NCBI GenBank assembly: GCA_040388535.1
Contig: JAZKBR010000001.1
Location: forward strand, 328,128-392,127
Source: Gemmatimonadota bacterium
Lineage (GTDB): Bacteria; Gemmatimonadota; Gemmatimonadetes; Gemmatimonadales; GWC2-71-9
DNA: 64,000 nt
Reading direction: 5' to 3'
Positions within the stretch are counted from its first letter, which is position 1; each line of letters opens with the position of its first letter. This document shows positions 54,301 to 62,496 of this stretch, in pieces. The notes under the pieces are model-generated. The model made no database searches and was not told the DNA's origin. It worked only from the letters and a program-made list of their open reading frames with translations. The position numbers and the translations under genes are program-made.

Positions 54301-54884
54301 TCGGGACCTTCATCTCGGTTGGCTTCCGTCACATCGTCTCGATCGAGGCGCTCGATCACCTGCTCTTTCTGGCGGCACTCGCCGCGAGCTACCGCCCGCG
54401 TGACTGGCGTCACGGCTTGATGGTGGTCAGCGCATTCACCGTCGGACACAGCATCACCCTCGCGCTGGTGGCGCTCAACGTGGTGCGCTTCCCGATTCCG
54501 GTGGTGGAGTTCCTGATCCCGTGCACCATCGTGATTGCGGCGGCCGAAAATCTGTTCGACCACGGCAACCGCCCCGCCGGCGCTCTCAGACCAGTGCTTG
54601 CCGGCCTCTTCGGCCTCGTGCATGGTGCCGGCTTCGCGACCACACTGCGCGACCTGTTCGATGGCGGGGTCGCGCTGCCGCTGCTGGGCTTCAACCTCGG
54701 CATCGAACTCGGCCAGGCGCTCGTGCTGACGACTCTCGTGGGTGGACTCGCGCTTGCCGACAAGGCGCTCACCGCGGCAACGAATCGCGACCCGATGACG
54801 GCGACCCAGTGGCGGATGCGCCTCACGTCGGCCACGGTCGCCAGCGTGGCTCTCGTGCTTGCCGCGCAGCGGATACCGTGGTGA
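54297..54884 (+). CDS. HupE/UreJ-family membrane protein
   Basis: The 195-residue protein has about six hydrophobic segments and the family pattern EALDHLLFLAAL, FTVGHSITLALVAL, LFGLVHGAGFATTL and GFNLGIELGQ. HupE/UreJ proteins are nickel transporters in hydrogenase and urease clusters, but no such enzyme is in the window. The conserved His and Asp of HupE-type sites are present. ATGA overlap with the TPR gene. Confidence 0.85.
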   Translation: MIGTFISVGFRHIVSIEALDHLLFLAALAASYRPRDWRHGLMVVSAFTVGHSITLALVALNVVRFPIPVVEFLIPCTIVIAAAENLFDHGNRPAGALRPVLAGLFGLVHGAGFATTLRDLFDGGVALPLLGFNLGIELGQALVLTTLVGGLALADKALTAATNRDPMTATQWRMRLTSATVASVALVLAAQRIPW

Positions 54885-55321
54885 ATCGGCTCCGCTCGCT
54901 CGCGCTCGTCGCTCTCATCCTTTGTGGGGGGGCCTGGCGCTGGCATCCAGTACACGCCGCGCGAGTGGAGCTCACGTCCACCGGCCGAATGGTGACTGCA
55001 ACCGTTCGGGTCTACCGCGATGACTTCGCCAGTGGAGTGACCGTGGCGGCAGTCGGGGAGTACCTCTCGCGCACGCTGCGAGTGAGCGATGGCCGCGGCG
55101 CGGCCGTCGTGATGGCGGCCCGCAGTGTGACCGCTGAGGGCGATCGGCTGCGAATCGAACTGCAGGGCACCGCCGCCGCGCCTCTCGGCAACGGGCGAAT
55201 CGGAGTGACCCTGTTGCAGGAACGGTTCCCGGATCAGGTCAATGTCGCCGCCATCCTGATCGATGGTCGTCGTGCACAACTGGTCTTTCTTCGAGGTGAC
55301 GCTGCACAGGCACTCCCGTGA
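54881..55321 (+). CDS. DUF6702-like small secreted protein
   Basis: The 146-residue protein has a signal peptide and a mature segment HPVHAARVELTSTGRMVTATVRVYRDDFASG that resembles the DUF6702 family, whose members often lie beside HupE/UreJ genes. GTG start in a GTGA overlap. It completes the five-gene run; function unknown. Confidence 0.55.
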   Translation: MNRLRSLALVALILCGGAWRWHPVHAARVELTSTGRMVTATVRVYRDDFASGVTVAAVGEYLSRTLRVSDGRGAAVVMAARSVTAEGDRLRIELQGTAAAPLGNGRIGVTLLQERFPDQVNVAAILIDGRRAQLVFLRGDAAQALP

Positions 55322-55412
55322 TCGTCATGGCTTGTATTCGTGGGCGCCGGCGGAGTAGCATTGAGTGGGCAGCCCATGTGCCTTTCCCTCCCGGAGCCTC
55401 GTCCACCGCTTC

Positions 55413-56012
55413 ATGCTCAGTACCGCTGCTCGTTCCGCGCCCGACGACTCCGCTCTCGTGCTTGCCATGACGCGAGGGGAAACCGCGGCGATGTCCGCCT
55501 TGTACGATCGCTATGCTCCAAACCTGCTCGGCCTCGCACTGCGGATCACGCGAGAGCAGGCCGATGCCGAGGAGGTCGTGGTCGACACCTTTGCGCAGGC
55601 GTGGCGTGAGGCTTCGCGCTTCGAGGCCGGACGTGGTTCGGTCGCTGCCTGGCTCGCGACCATTGCCCGCAGTCGCGCACTCGACACGGTGCGTTCGCGA
55701 ACCCGGCGTGGTCGGCTTGCGGATGCGGCGGAGGCAGAAGTTGACTCCGCCCCGGCGATGGGCAGCGGCTTTGCGTCACCGGTCGCCAACCTGCTCGCCG
55801 ACGAACGGTCACGCCGCGTACGCGACGCGATGATGGCGCTCCCTGACGCCCAGCGAGCCACCCTCGATCTCGCCTATTTCGAGGGGCTCTCCCAGTCGGA
55901 GATCGCCGAGCGATTGGGCGAACCGCTCGGGACAATCAAGACCCGGGTACGTTTGGGTCTGCGCAAACTGCGTGAGCTACTGACCGCACTCGGACCGGAG
56001 GGGTACGCATGA
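55413..56012 (+). CDS. ECF-type sigma factor
   Basis: The 199-residue protein has sigma region 2 (ALYDRYAPNLLGLALRI, DAEEVVVDTFAQAW) and region 4 (LDLAYFEGLSQSEIAERLGEPLGTIKTRVRLGLRKLR). The start ATG at 55413 is a short distance after a GGAG-like site. It is followed at once by an anti-sigma gene (ATGA overlap), as is usual for such pairs. Confidence 0.9.
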   Translation: MLSTAARSAPDDSALVLAMTRGETAAMSALYDRYAPNLLGLALRITREQADAEEVVVDTFAQAWREASRFEAGRGSVAAWLATIARSRALDTVRSRTRRGRLADAAEAEVDSAPAMGSGFASPVANLLADERSRRVRDAMMALPDAQRATLDLAYFEGLSQSEIAERLGEPLGTIKTRVRLGLRKLRELLTALGPEGYA

Positions 56013-56803
56013 GCGAGTCATCGCGTCACCCCATGCACGAACTGGTCGAGGAGTATGTGCTCGACCTGCTCGACGATAGCGAGCGAGCAGCGTTCGAGGC
56101 ACGTCTGGCTTCCGACCAGGCGCTGGCGCAGAGCGTCGCGGCGGCCCGTGAGGCACTGGCGGCGTCCGCGCTAAGCACGCCGGTGCAATTGCCGCCTGAT
56201 CTGAAGGCCCGGGTGATGGCCAAGGCCGTCCCGCACCCGGTGCAGGAGCCAGCGGCAGAAACGAAGGTCATTCCGCTCGCCTCGGCGCGCCGCTCGACTG
56301 CGCCACTCTGGCTGGGTGCTGCTCTTGCCGCGTCGCTCCTGGCGATCGTGAAGCTGTCCGCCGACCTGACCCGCGAGCGCGCGACTACCGCCGAGGCGAG
56401 GGCAACAGTGGCGCAGGCGGCGCTGCAGATGCAGCAGCGTGATTCCACCATCGCACGGCTGACCTCGCCCGACATCGAGCTGGTGACGCTCGCGAGCACC
56501 GGAACCGTGAAGCCGTCGATCAAGGCATACGTCGACAGCAAGCGCGGGCGAATGGTGCTCGCCGTCACGTCGCTCGAGGCGGCGCCGGCAGGCAAGACCT
56601 ACCAGCTCTGGTTCATCGAGACCGGGAAGGCGCCGATGCCCTCAGTCACCTTCGAGACCGATGCCAGCGGGCGCCGGATCCTGACCGATGTTCCGCTTCC
56701 GGCGGGGCCGTGGTCGGTGGCAGCGATCACAGTCGAACCGACCGGCGGTTCTGCCGCACCCACGTCGTCACCGATTCTCGCAGGCCAGCGCAGCACGCGC
56801 TGA
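56009..56803 (+). CDS. RskA-like anti-sigma factor
   Basis: The 264-residue protein has a cytoplasmic helical N-terminus (HELVEEYVLDLLDDSERAAFEARL), a single membrane helix near 98-114 and a periplasmic RskA domain (PAGKTYQLWFIETGKAP, PLPAGPWSVAAITVEPTGGS). It should hold the sigma factor at the membrane until a signal is sensed. No zinc-binding (ZAS) cysteines are visible. Confidence 0.88.
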   Translation: MSESSRHPMHELVEEYVLDLLDDSERAAFEARLASDQALAQSVAAAREALAASALSTPVQLPPDLKARVMAKAVPHPVQEPAAETKVIPLASARRSTAPLWLGAALAASLLAIVKLSADLTRERATTAEARATVAQAALQMQQRDSTIARLTSPDIELVTLASTGTVKPSIKAYVDSKRGRMVLAVTSLEAAPAGKTYQLWFIETGKAPMPSVTFETDASGRRILTDVPLPAGPWSVAAITVEPTGGSAAPTSSPILAGQRSTR

Positions 56804-56867
56804 AACGGTTCGAGACCGGTAAAGCCGTGGCGGCTTCCAGCGACCATTCGCCACGTCCATTCATCTG

Positions 56868-56903
56868 AGGGGGCGGTGCCAGTTGAACTCGGCGCCGCCC
56901 CCT
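56868..56903. terminator. Hairpin after the sigma/anti-sigma pair
   Basis: A 13-bp stem with one wobble pair (56868-56880 with 56891-56903), loop of ten bases, then TTCTGATG. It lies 65 bases after the anti-sigma stop and before the propeller gene, and probably ends the upstream unit. Confidence 0.6.
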
Positions 56904-56920
56904 TCTGATGAGGTCGCCCG

Positions 56921-58009
56921 ATGCAGCTCCGGATTCTCGCGCTCGCACTTCTCCTTCCGTCTGGCTCCCTTCTCGCCCAGAAGCCGAGGCAACTCGCTCG
57001 CCCTGAGGAGTTCCCGCACGACTTCACCATCGTGCGCAGCGTTGGCGCTCTCCCTGATGGCCGTCTCGTCGTGACCGACCTGAAGGAGAACAAGGTTCAA
57101 TTGCTCAATTGGTCCACGGGCAAGCTGGTCGATCTCGGAGGCGTTGGGGCCGGTCCGCGCGAGTACCGCGCGGTGGGCGGTGTCTACCACGACAAGGGCG
57201 GCGGGTTGCAGGTGTACGATCCGCAACAGCAGCGGTACCTCCCGGTCACTCCGCGAGGCGAGGTCGGCGACGTTCGCGGTGTGTCCGGGTCCGGCAGCGG
57301 CTTCCGGCTGATCCTGGATGACGGTCCCGATCAGTTCGTCACCGACACGCTCGGCGGCATCTTCACGACCGCACCCGCACCAGGGCAGGATTCGTTTCCA
57401 CTGATGCGGAATGCCGCCGGGAAGGAAACCACGCTAACCCGGTTGAAGTCGCCCGAGCGTCGCACGATCACTGACCAGGCCAGCGGGTTGACCGCCAGCC
57501 GTGCGGTGAACTTCTCGCCCCGAGATGTCTGGACGCCATCACCCGATGGCTGGGTCGCCGTGGTGCGGAATCAACCGTACCGGGTCGACTGGTACTCACC
57601 GGCTGGCCAGGTCGTGCACGGTCCTGCAATTCCCTACAGCCCGCTGCCGGTGACCGAGGCCGACAAGAAGCTCATTCGCGACCAGGCGAACGCGGCCCCT
57701 CCCCGCCAGATGACGGTGAATGGGAAGCCCTACTCACTTCCCAAGGTCGAGCCGGAGTTCGCCCCGTCCAGGCCGCCCACGACCGGCCGTGCCGTTCGCG
57801 ACGAGCGTGGGAGGATCTGGGTCGAACGGAGCCGGGCATCTGACACCCCCACCAGCACCTGGGACGTCATCGACCGGACCGGCGCGGTCGTCGATCGGGT
57901 GGAATTCCCGGCCGGCGTCCGGCTTATCGGCTTCGACGGGAGCTGGGCCTATGCCACCCGGACCGATAGCGATGATTTGCAGCATTTGCTGCGCTTCCGC
58001 CTCCAGTAA
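56921..58009 (+). CDS. Secreted beta-propeller-like protein of unknown function
   Basis: The 362-residue protein has a Sec signal (cleavage near LLAQK) and repeats typical of 6-bladed propellers: VGALPDGRLVVTDLKENKVQLL, GPREYRAVGGVYHDKGGGLQVYDPQQQRY, WTPSPDGWVAVVRNQPYRVDWYSPAG. I do not recognise a specific family. It is a single gene bounded by hairpins on both sides. Confidence 0.6.
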   Translation: MQLRILALALLLPSGSLLAQKPRQLARPEEFPHDFTIVRSVGALPDGRLVVTDLKENKVQLLNWSTGKLVDLGGVGAGPREYRAVGGVYHDKGGGLQVYDPQQQRYLPVTPRGEVGDVRGVSGSGSGFRLILDDGPDQFVTDTLGGIFTTAPAPGQDSFPLMRNAAGKETTLTRLKSPERRTITDQASGLTASRAVNFSPRDVWTPSPDGWVAVVRNQPYRVDWYSPAGQVVHGPAIPYSPLPVTEADKKLIRDQANAAPPRQMTVNGKPYSLPKVEPEFAPSRPPTTGRAVRDERGRIWVERSRASDTPTSTWDVIDRTGAVVDRVEFPAGVRLIGFDGSWAYATRTDSDDLQHLLRFRLQ

Positions 58010-58023
58010 CACTGCTCTTGGGT

Positions 58024-58043
58024 AGCCCCCCCAACGGGGGGCT
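58024..58043. terminator. Hairpin before the lipA operon
   Basis: An 8-bp GC-rich stem (AGCCCCCC / GGGGGGCT; 58024-58031 with 58036-58043) with a CAAC loop, 14 bases after the propeller gene stop. A short U-poor tract follows, so termination may be partial. Confidence 0.5.
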
Positions 58044-58111
58044 GGCTATCTTACTGGGCTAGCGCCGGTTCAGGCCGGGGCTGTCCCCAGGGGGAGGTTC
58101 CAAGAGTCCGC

Positions 58112-59065
58112 GTGGCCGTACCACTCGTTCAGCTGACCCGTCAGCCCGTCGGAGCTCCGCTTCCGGAGCCCGCTCTCCCGACCGCCGTCCTGCCGCTGAC
58201 CCCGGCACGGAAGCCCTCGTGGCTCAAGGTGAAGGCGCCGGGCGGGCCGACCTATCTCCATATCCAGAAGATGATGCGCGACCTGGGCCTCCACACCGTG
58301 TGCGAGGAGGCTCGTTGCCCCAACATCGGTGAATGCTGGGAGCACAAGGCCGCCACCTTCATGATTCTGGGCGATGTCTGCACCCGGAACTGCGCCTACT
58401 GCGCCGTTTCGCACGGCACCCCGAAGGCGTTCGACCCGGCCGAGCCGGCCAAGCTCGCCGAGGCCGTGGCCCGGATGGGGCTCGAGCACGTGGTGATCAC
58501 CTCGGTCGATCGCGACGATCTGCCCAACGGTGGGGCCGAGGCCTTTGCCGGTTGCATCACCGAGATCAAGAAGCGCCTCCCCGAGACTTCGGTCGAGGTA
58601 CTGATCCCCGATTTCAAGGGATCGGAGCGCGCGCTGCAGCTAGTGATGGATGCGAAGCCGGACATCCTCAACCACAACCTCGAGACCGCCGAGCGGCTCT
58701 ATCGTCTCGCGCGCCCGGGTGGCCGCTACGATCGCGCGCTGAAGGTGCTCGCGAATGCCCGCGCGATGGATGCCACCGCCCTCACGAAGTCGGGGATCAT
58801 CCTCGGCATGGGTGAGGAGTGGGACGAGATCATCACCTGCCTGCGCGATCTGCGCCGCAGTGATGTCAACATCGTGACCCTCGGCCAGTATCTCCGGCCG
58901 TCGGATGGTCACTTGCCGGTGGTGCGATACTACACGCCGGATGAATTCGCCGAACTCAAGGAGATCGGGATGAAGCTGGGCTTCTCGCACGTCGAGAGCT
59001 CGCCGCTCACCCGCTCTTCCTACCATGCCTGGGACCAGGCCCGCTCCGCCAAGGGGACGACTTGA
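58112..59065 (+). CDS. lipA: Lipoyl synthase
   Basis: Radical SAM enzyme that inserts sulfur into octanoyl-protein to make lipoyl groups. The 317-residue protein has both iron-sulfur sites: auxiliary C64, C69, C75 (CEEARCPNIGEC) and radical SAM C90, C94, C97 (CTRNCAYC). The C-terminal SPLTRSSYHA pattern is also present. Start GTG at 58112. It leads the pdhA-pdhB-pdhC operon, linking cofactor synthesis to the enzyme that needs it. Confidence 0.96.
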   Translation: MAVPLVQLTRQPVGAPLPEPALPTAVLPLTPARKPSWLKVKAPGGPTYLHIQKMMRDLGLHTVCEEARCPNIGECWEHKAATFMILGDVCTRNCAYCAVSHGTPKAFDPAEPAKLAEAVARMGLEHVVITSVDRDDLPNGGAEAFAGCITEIKKRLPETSVEVLIPDFKGSERALQLVMDAKPDILNHNLETAERLYRLARPGGRYDRALKVLANARAMDATALTKSGIILGMGEEWDEIITCLRDLRRSDVNIVTLGQYLRPSDGHLPVVRYYTPDEFAELKEIGMKLGFSHVESSPLTRSSYHAWDQARSAKGTT

Positions 59066-60090
59066 TGGCTGTGTCGACCGACAACAATCCGCGATCGAAG
59101 CGTCGCGGCGCCGAGGCACCGTTCGCCGACCAGTATCGTGACTGGCTGCGGACCATGCTCCTCATCCGTCACTTCGAGGAGCGCGCCGGCGAGGCCTACT
59201 CGATCGGCCAGATAGGCGGCTTCTGCCACCTCTACACGGGACAGGAAGCGGTCGCCGTCGGAACCATCTCCGCGCTGCGGAGCGACGACTACATCGTGAG
59301 CGCCTATCGCGAGCATGGCCAGGCACTCGCGCGCGGGATGACGCCGAATTCGATCATGGCCGAGTTGTTCGGCAAGGCGACCGGCTGCTCCAAAGGGAAG
59401 GGCGGGTCGATGCACCTGTTCGACTTTGCCAAGGGCTTCATGGGCGGGCACGGAATCGTCGGTGGCCAGATTCCGCTCGGTGCCGGTTTCGCGTGGGCCG
59501 CGAAGTACCGCAAGACCGATCAGGTCTCGCTGACCTACTTCGGAGAAGCAGCCGCGAATATCGGCTCCTTCCACGAGGCGCTGAACATGGCGGGCCTCTG
59601 GAAGCTGCCGGCGATCTTCGTGATCGAGAACAACGGCTACGGCATGGGCACCGCCGTCAAGCGTGCGGCCGCCATCACCGATCTCTATCTCCGCGCCGCC
59701 TCCTACGGGATGCCTGGTGTGGAAGTCGATGGTCAGGATGTGGTCGCGGTGCGGCAGGCAATGGATGCCGCCGTGGCTCGCGCCCGTGCCGGCGAAGGCC
59801 CGACCCTGCTCGACATCCGCTGCTTCCGCTACGTGGGGCATTCGATGTCGGATGCGGCGAGCGGGACCTACCGCAGCAAGGAAGAGCTCGATGCATCGCG
59901 GATGCGTGATCCGATTGCCTTGCTCGAGGCGCGGATGCGCGACCTCGATCTGCTCGACGATGCCACCCTCGCGGCGATGGATGCCGAGGTGATCGCCGAG
60001 GTGGCTGCGTCGGTCGTCTTCGCCGAAGAATCACCCGACCCGGATCCGTCGGAACTCTGGACCGACGTGTATGCGCCGGAGGGCCAATAA
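59065..60090 (+). CDS. pdhA: 2-oxoacid (pyruvate-type) dehydrogenase E1 alpha subunit
   Basis: Thiamine-diphosphate-dependent decarboxylation half of the complex. The 341-residue protein has FCHLYTGQEAVAVG, KGKGGSMHLFD and the TPP/Mg site YFGEAAANIGSFHEALNMAG with ENNGYGMGT. The heterodimeric E1 type is shared with branched-chain oxoacid enzymes; the name pdhA is by context. The ATG overlaps the lipA stop by one base. Confidence 0.92.
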   Translation: MAVSTDNNPRSKRRGAEAPFADQYRDWLRTMLLIRHFEERAGEAYSIGQIGGFCHLYTGQEAVAVGTISALRSDDYIVSAYREHGQALARGMTPNSIMAELFGKATGCSKGKGGSMHLFDFAKGFMGGHGIVGGQIPLGAGFAWAAKYRKTDQVSLTYFGEAAANIGSFHEALNMAGLWKLPAIFVIENNGYGMGTAVKRAAAITDLYLRAASYGMPGVEVDGQDVVAVRQAMDAAVARARAGEGPTLLDIRCFRYVGHSMSDAASGTYRSKEELDASRMRDPIALLEARMRDLDLLDDATLAAMDAEVIAEVAASVVFAEESPDPDPSELWTDVYAPEGQ

Positions 60091-61071
60091 ATGGCCGTGA
60101 TCACATATCGAGACGCGCTGAACCAGGCGCTTCGCGAAGAGATGCAGCGGGACGGCGACGTCTTCCTCATGGGCGAGGAAGTGGCCGAGTACAACGGCGC
60201 CTACAAGGTGTCGAAGGGGCTGCTCGAGGAATTCGGGCCGATGCGCGTCGTCGACACCCCGATCGCCGAGCTGGGCTTCGCCGGCATCGGCGTCGGGGCC
60301 GCGATGGTCGGGCTCAAGCCGGTCATCGAGATGATGACCTGGAACTTCGCGCTGCTGGCGATCGACCAGATCGTGAATGCCGCCGCCAAGGTGCGCTACA
60401 TGAGCGGTGGCCAGATTGGCTGCCCGATCGTGGTGCGCGGCCCCGGCGGAGCCGCACTGCAGCTCGGCGCGCAGCACTCGCAGGCGTTCGAGAGCTGGTA
60501 TGCCCACATCCCCGGCCTCAAGGTGGTGATGCCCGCGACACCGGCCGACGCCAAGGGATTGCTCAAGTCGGCGATCCGCGATCCGAACCCGGTCGTCTTC
60601 ATCGAGGGCGAGATGCTCTACAACCTCAAGGGCGAAGTCCCCGAGGGTGAGTACCTGATCCCGCTCGGCAAGGCCGACATCAAGCGCGCCGGCAACGATG
60701 TCACGATCATCTGCCACTCGAAGACGGTCGCGCCGGCGCTCAACGCGGCGAAGAGCCTTGCCGACGAGGGGATCGATGCGGAAGTGATCGACCTCCGCAC
60801 CATCCGCCCGCTCGACGAGGCCGCCATTCTCGCCTCGGTCGCGAAGACCCATCGCTGCGTCGTCGCCGAAGAGGGGTGGGCGTTCGCGGGTGTGGGCGCG
60901 CAGGTGGTCGATCTGATCCAGCGCGAAGCGTTCAACGATCTCGATGCCCCGGTACTCCGCGTCACGCAGGCCGACGTGCCGATGCCCTACAACAAGCACC
61001 TCGAAAAGGCCGCCAAGGCGGACGCGGGGAAGATCTCCGCGGCCGTCCGCCGCGTCTGCTACAAGGACTGA
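60091..61071 (+). CDS. pdhB: 2-oxoacid (pyruvate-type) dehydrogenase E1 beta subunit
   Basis: Partner subunit of E1. The 326-residue protein has the transketolase-type pyrimidine domain (LMGEEVAEYNGAYKVSKGL, VDTPIAELGFAGIGVGAAM) and a C-terminal domain (TVIxxHS-like ICHSKTVAPAL, DLRTIRPLD, VVAEEGW). The start ATG follows the pdhA stop directly with no gap. Confidence 0.93.
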   Translation: MAVITYRDALNQALREEMQRDGDVFLMGEEVAEYNGAYKVSKGLLEEFGPMRVVDTPIAELGFAGIGVGAAMVGLKPVIEMMTWNFALLAIDQIVNAAAKVRYMSGGQIGCPIVVRGPGGAALQLGAQHSQAFESWYAHIPGLKVVMPATPADAKGLLKSAIRDPNPVVFIEGEMLYNLKGEVPEGEYLIPLGKADIKRAGNDVTIICHSKTVAPALNAAKSLADEGIDAEVIDLRTIRPLDEAAILASVAKTHRCVVAEEGWAFAGVGAQVVDLIQREAFNDLDAPVLRVTQADVPMPYNKHLEKAAKADAGKISAAVRRVCYKD

Positions 61072-61075
61072 CGAC

Positions 61076-62311
61076 ATGGCGACCAAGGTGGTGATGGAAG
61101 CGCTCTCGCCGACGATGGAAGAAGGCCGCCTCGTCGAGTGGAAGAAGAACGAAGGTGACCCGGTCGCCGTGGGCGATGTCCTCGCCGAAGTCGAGACTGA
61201 CAAGGCGGTGATGGAGCTCGTCGCGCGCGGCGCAGGCGTGCTGCTCAAGCAGGTCGCGGCAGCGGGCACCACGATTCCTGTCGCGCAGGTGGTCGCGTGG
61301 ATCGGCACCGCTGGCGAGGCGATACCGGGTGGCGATGCCGCTCCGGCAGCTGCAGCCGCCGCTCCAACCGCCGCGCCGGCAACGCCGGCCGCACCCGCAG
61401 CGCCAGCCCCTACTCCGCCTGCCGAAGCCCCGACGCCCAACGCGGCTTCAGCCGCCGTCGGGCGCGTGAAGGCCTCCCCCCTCGCGAAGCGTATCGCCGC
61501 CGACAAGGGCGTCGACATCGCGACCATCGCGGGTTCGGGTCCCGAGGGTCGCGTCATCGCGCGCGACCTCGAGGGGGTCAGCGCTGGTGCACCGGCGCGG
61601 ATGCGTGGCGAGGGTGGCGTCTCGGTCTCGTCCTTCAACGACGTGCCACTGTCGCAGATGCGGAAGGCGATCGCGAAGCGGCTGGTGCAGTCGATCGGCC
61701 CGATCCCGACCTTCTATCTCACGGCCGAAGTCGATATGGAGCGCGCGAACGATGCGCGCGTAGCCCTGCTCGCGCTCGATGAGAAGGGGAAGTTCTCCTT
61801 CAACGACCTGATCATCCGGGCCGCCGCCGCCGCACTGCGGCAGCATCCCAACGTCAACGCCTGGTGGATGGAAGATTCGATCCGGCAGTGGCAGGATGTG
61901 CATATCGGCGTGGCCGTGGCCATCGACGACGGCCTGATCACGCCGATCATCCGCAATGCCGATCAGAAGGGACTGCGCGCGATCTCGGCCGAAGTCCGCG
62001 AACTCGCTGGCCGTGCGCGCGAGAAGAAGCTCAAACCCGAGGAATACACCGGCGCGACCTTCTCGATCTCGAACCTCGGCATGTTCGGCATCGACGAATT
62101 CACGGCGATCATCAACCCGCCCGAATCGGCCATTCTCGCCGTCGGCCGGATCGAACAGAAGCCGGTCGTCCACGACGGCCAGATCGTGGCGCGTCGCCGG
62201 ATGCGGATCACGCTCTCCTGTGATCACCGGGTGATCGATGGTGCCAGCGGCGCCGCGTTCCTGAAGACGCTGGTGGGGATGCTGGAGAACCCGTTGGCGA
62301 TGATCTGGTAG
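61076..62311 (+). CDS. pdhC: 2-oxoacid dehydrogenase E2 (dihydrolipoyl acyltransferase)
   Basis: The 411-residue core of the complex: one lipoyl domain (lipoyl-lysine K43 in ETDKAVME), an Ala/Pro-rich linker, a subunit-binding domain (residues about 135-170, SPLAKRIAADKGVD), and the catalytic domain with SCDHRVIDG (His384, Asp388). The ATG at 61076 is four bases after the pdhB stop; the open frame back to 60944 is spurious. It is followed by a heptamer repeat region before lpdA. Confidence 0.94.
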   Translation: MATKVVMEALSPTMEEGRLVEWKKNEGDPVAVGDVLAEVETDKAVMELVARGAGVLLKQVAAAGTTIPVAQVVAWIGTAGEAIPGGDAAPAAAAAAPTAAPATPAAPAAPAPTPPAEAPTPNAASAAVGRVKASPLAKRIAADKGVDIATIAGSGPEGRVIARDLEGVSAGAPARMRGEGGVSVSSFNDVPLSQMRKAIAKRLVQSIGPIPTFYLTAEVDMERANDARVALLALDEKGKFSFNDLIIRAAAAALRQHPNVNAWWMEDSIRQWQDVHIGVAVAIDDGLITPIIRNADQKGLRAISAEVRELAGRAREKKLKPEEYTGATFSISNLGMFGIDEFTAIINPPESAILAVGRIEQKPVVHDGQIVARRRMRITLSCDHRVIDGASGAAFLKTLVGMLENPLAMIW

Positions 62312-62320
62312 CACTGCAGG

Positions 62321-62460
62321 ATGACAGATGACAGATGACAGATGACAGATGACAGATGACGGATGACAGATGACAGATGACGGGTGGCAGATCAGAGGTC
62401 ACGGAATCGCGAATCGCGCTCGCGACGTATCCATCATCTGTCATCTGTCATCGACCATCC
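62321..62460. repeat. Heptamer tandem repeat with inverted copy, between pdhC and lpdA
   Basis: The unit ATGACAG is repeated ten times at 62321-62390. The first five are perfect, two later units read ATGACGG, and the last is degenerate. An inverted copy (CATCATCTGTCATCTGTCATC) occurs at 62433-62453. The two arms could pair into a long hairpin with about 40 bases between them. Two small palindromes (62466-62476 and 62483-62495) follow before the lpdA start. Confidence 0.9.
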
Positions 62461-62496
62461 TTTTGAGGTCTGACCTTAAATCGGAGTTCAACTCCC

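Noticed and set aside
62321..62390. The heptamer array as a CRISPR.
   Set aside because: Units are seven bases with no spacers, and no cas genes are present.
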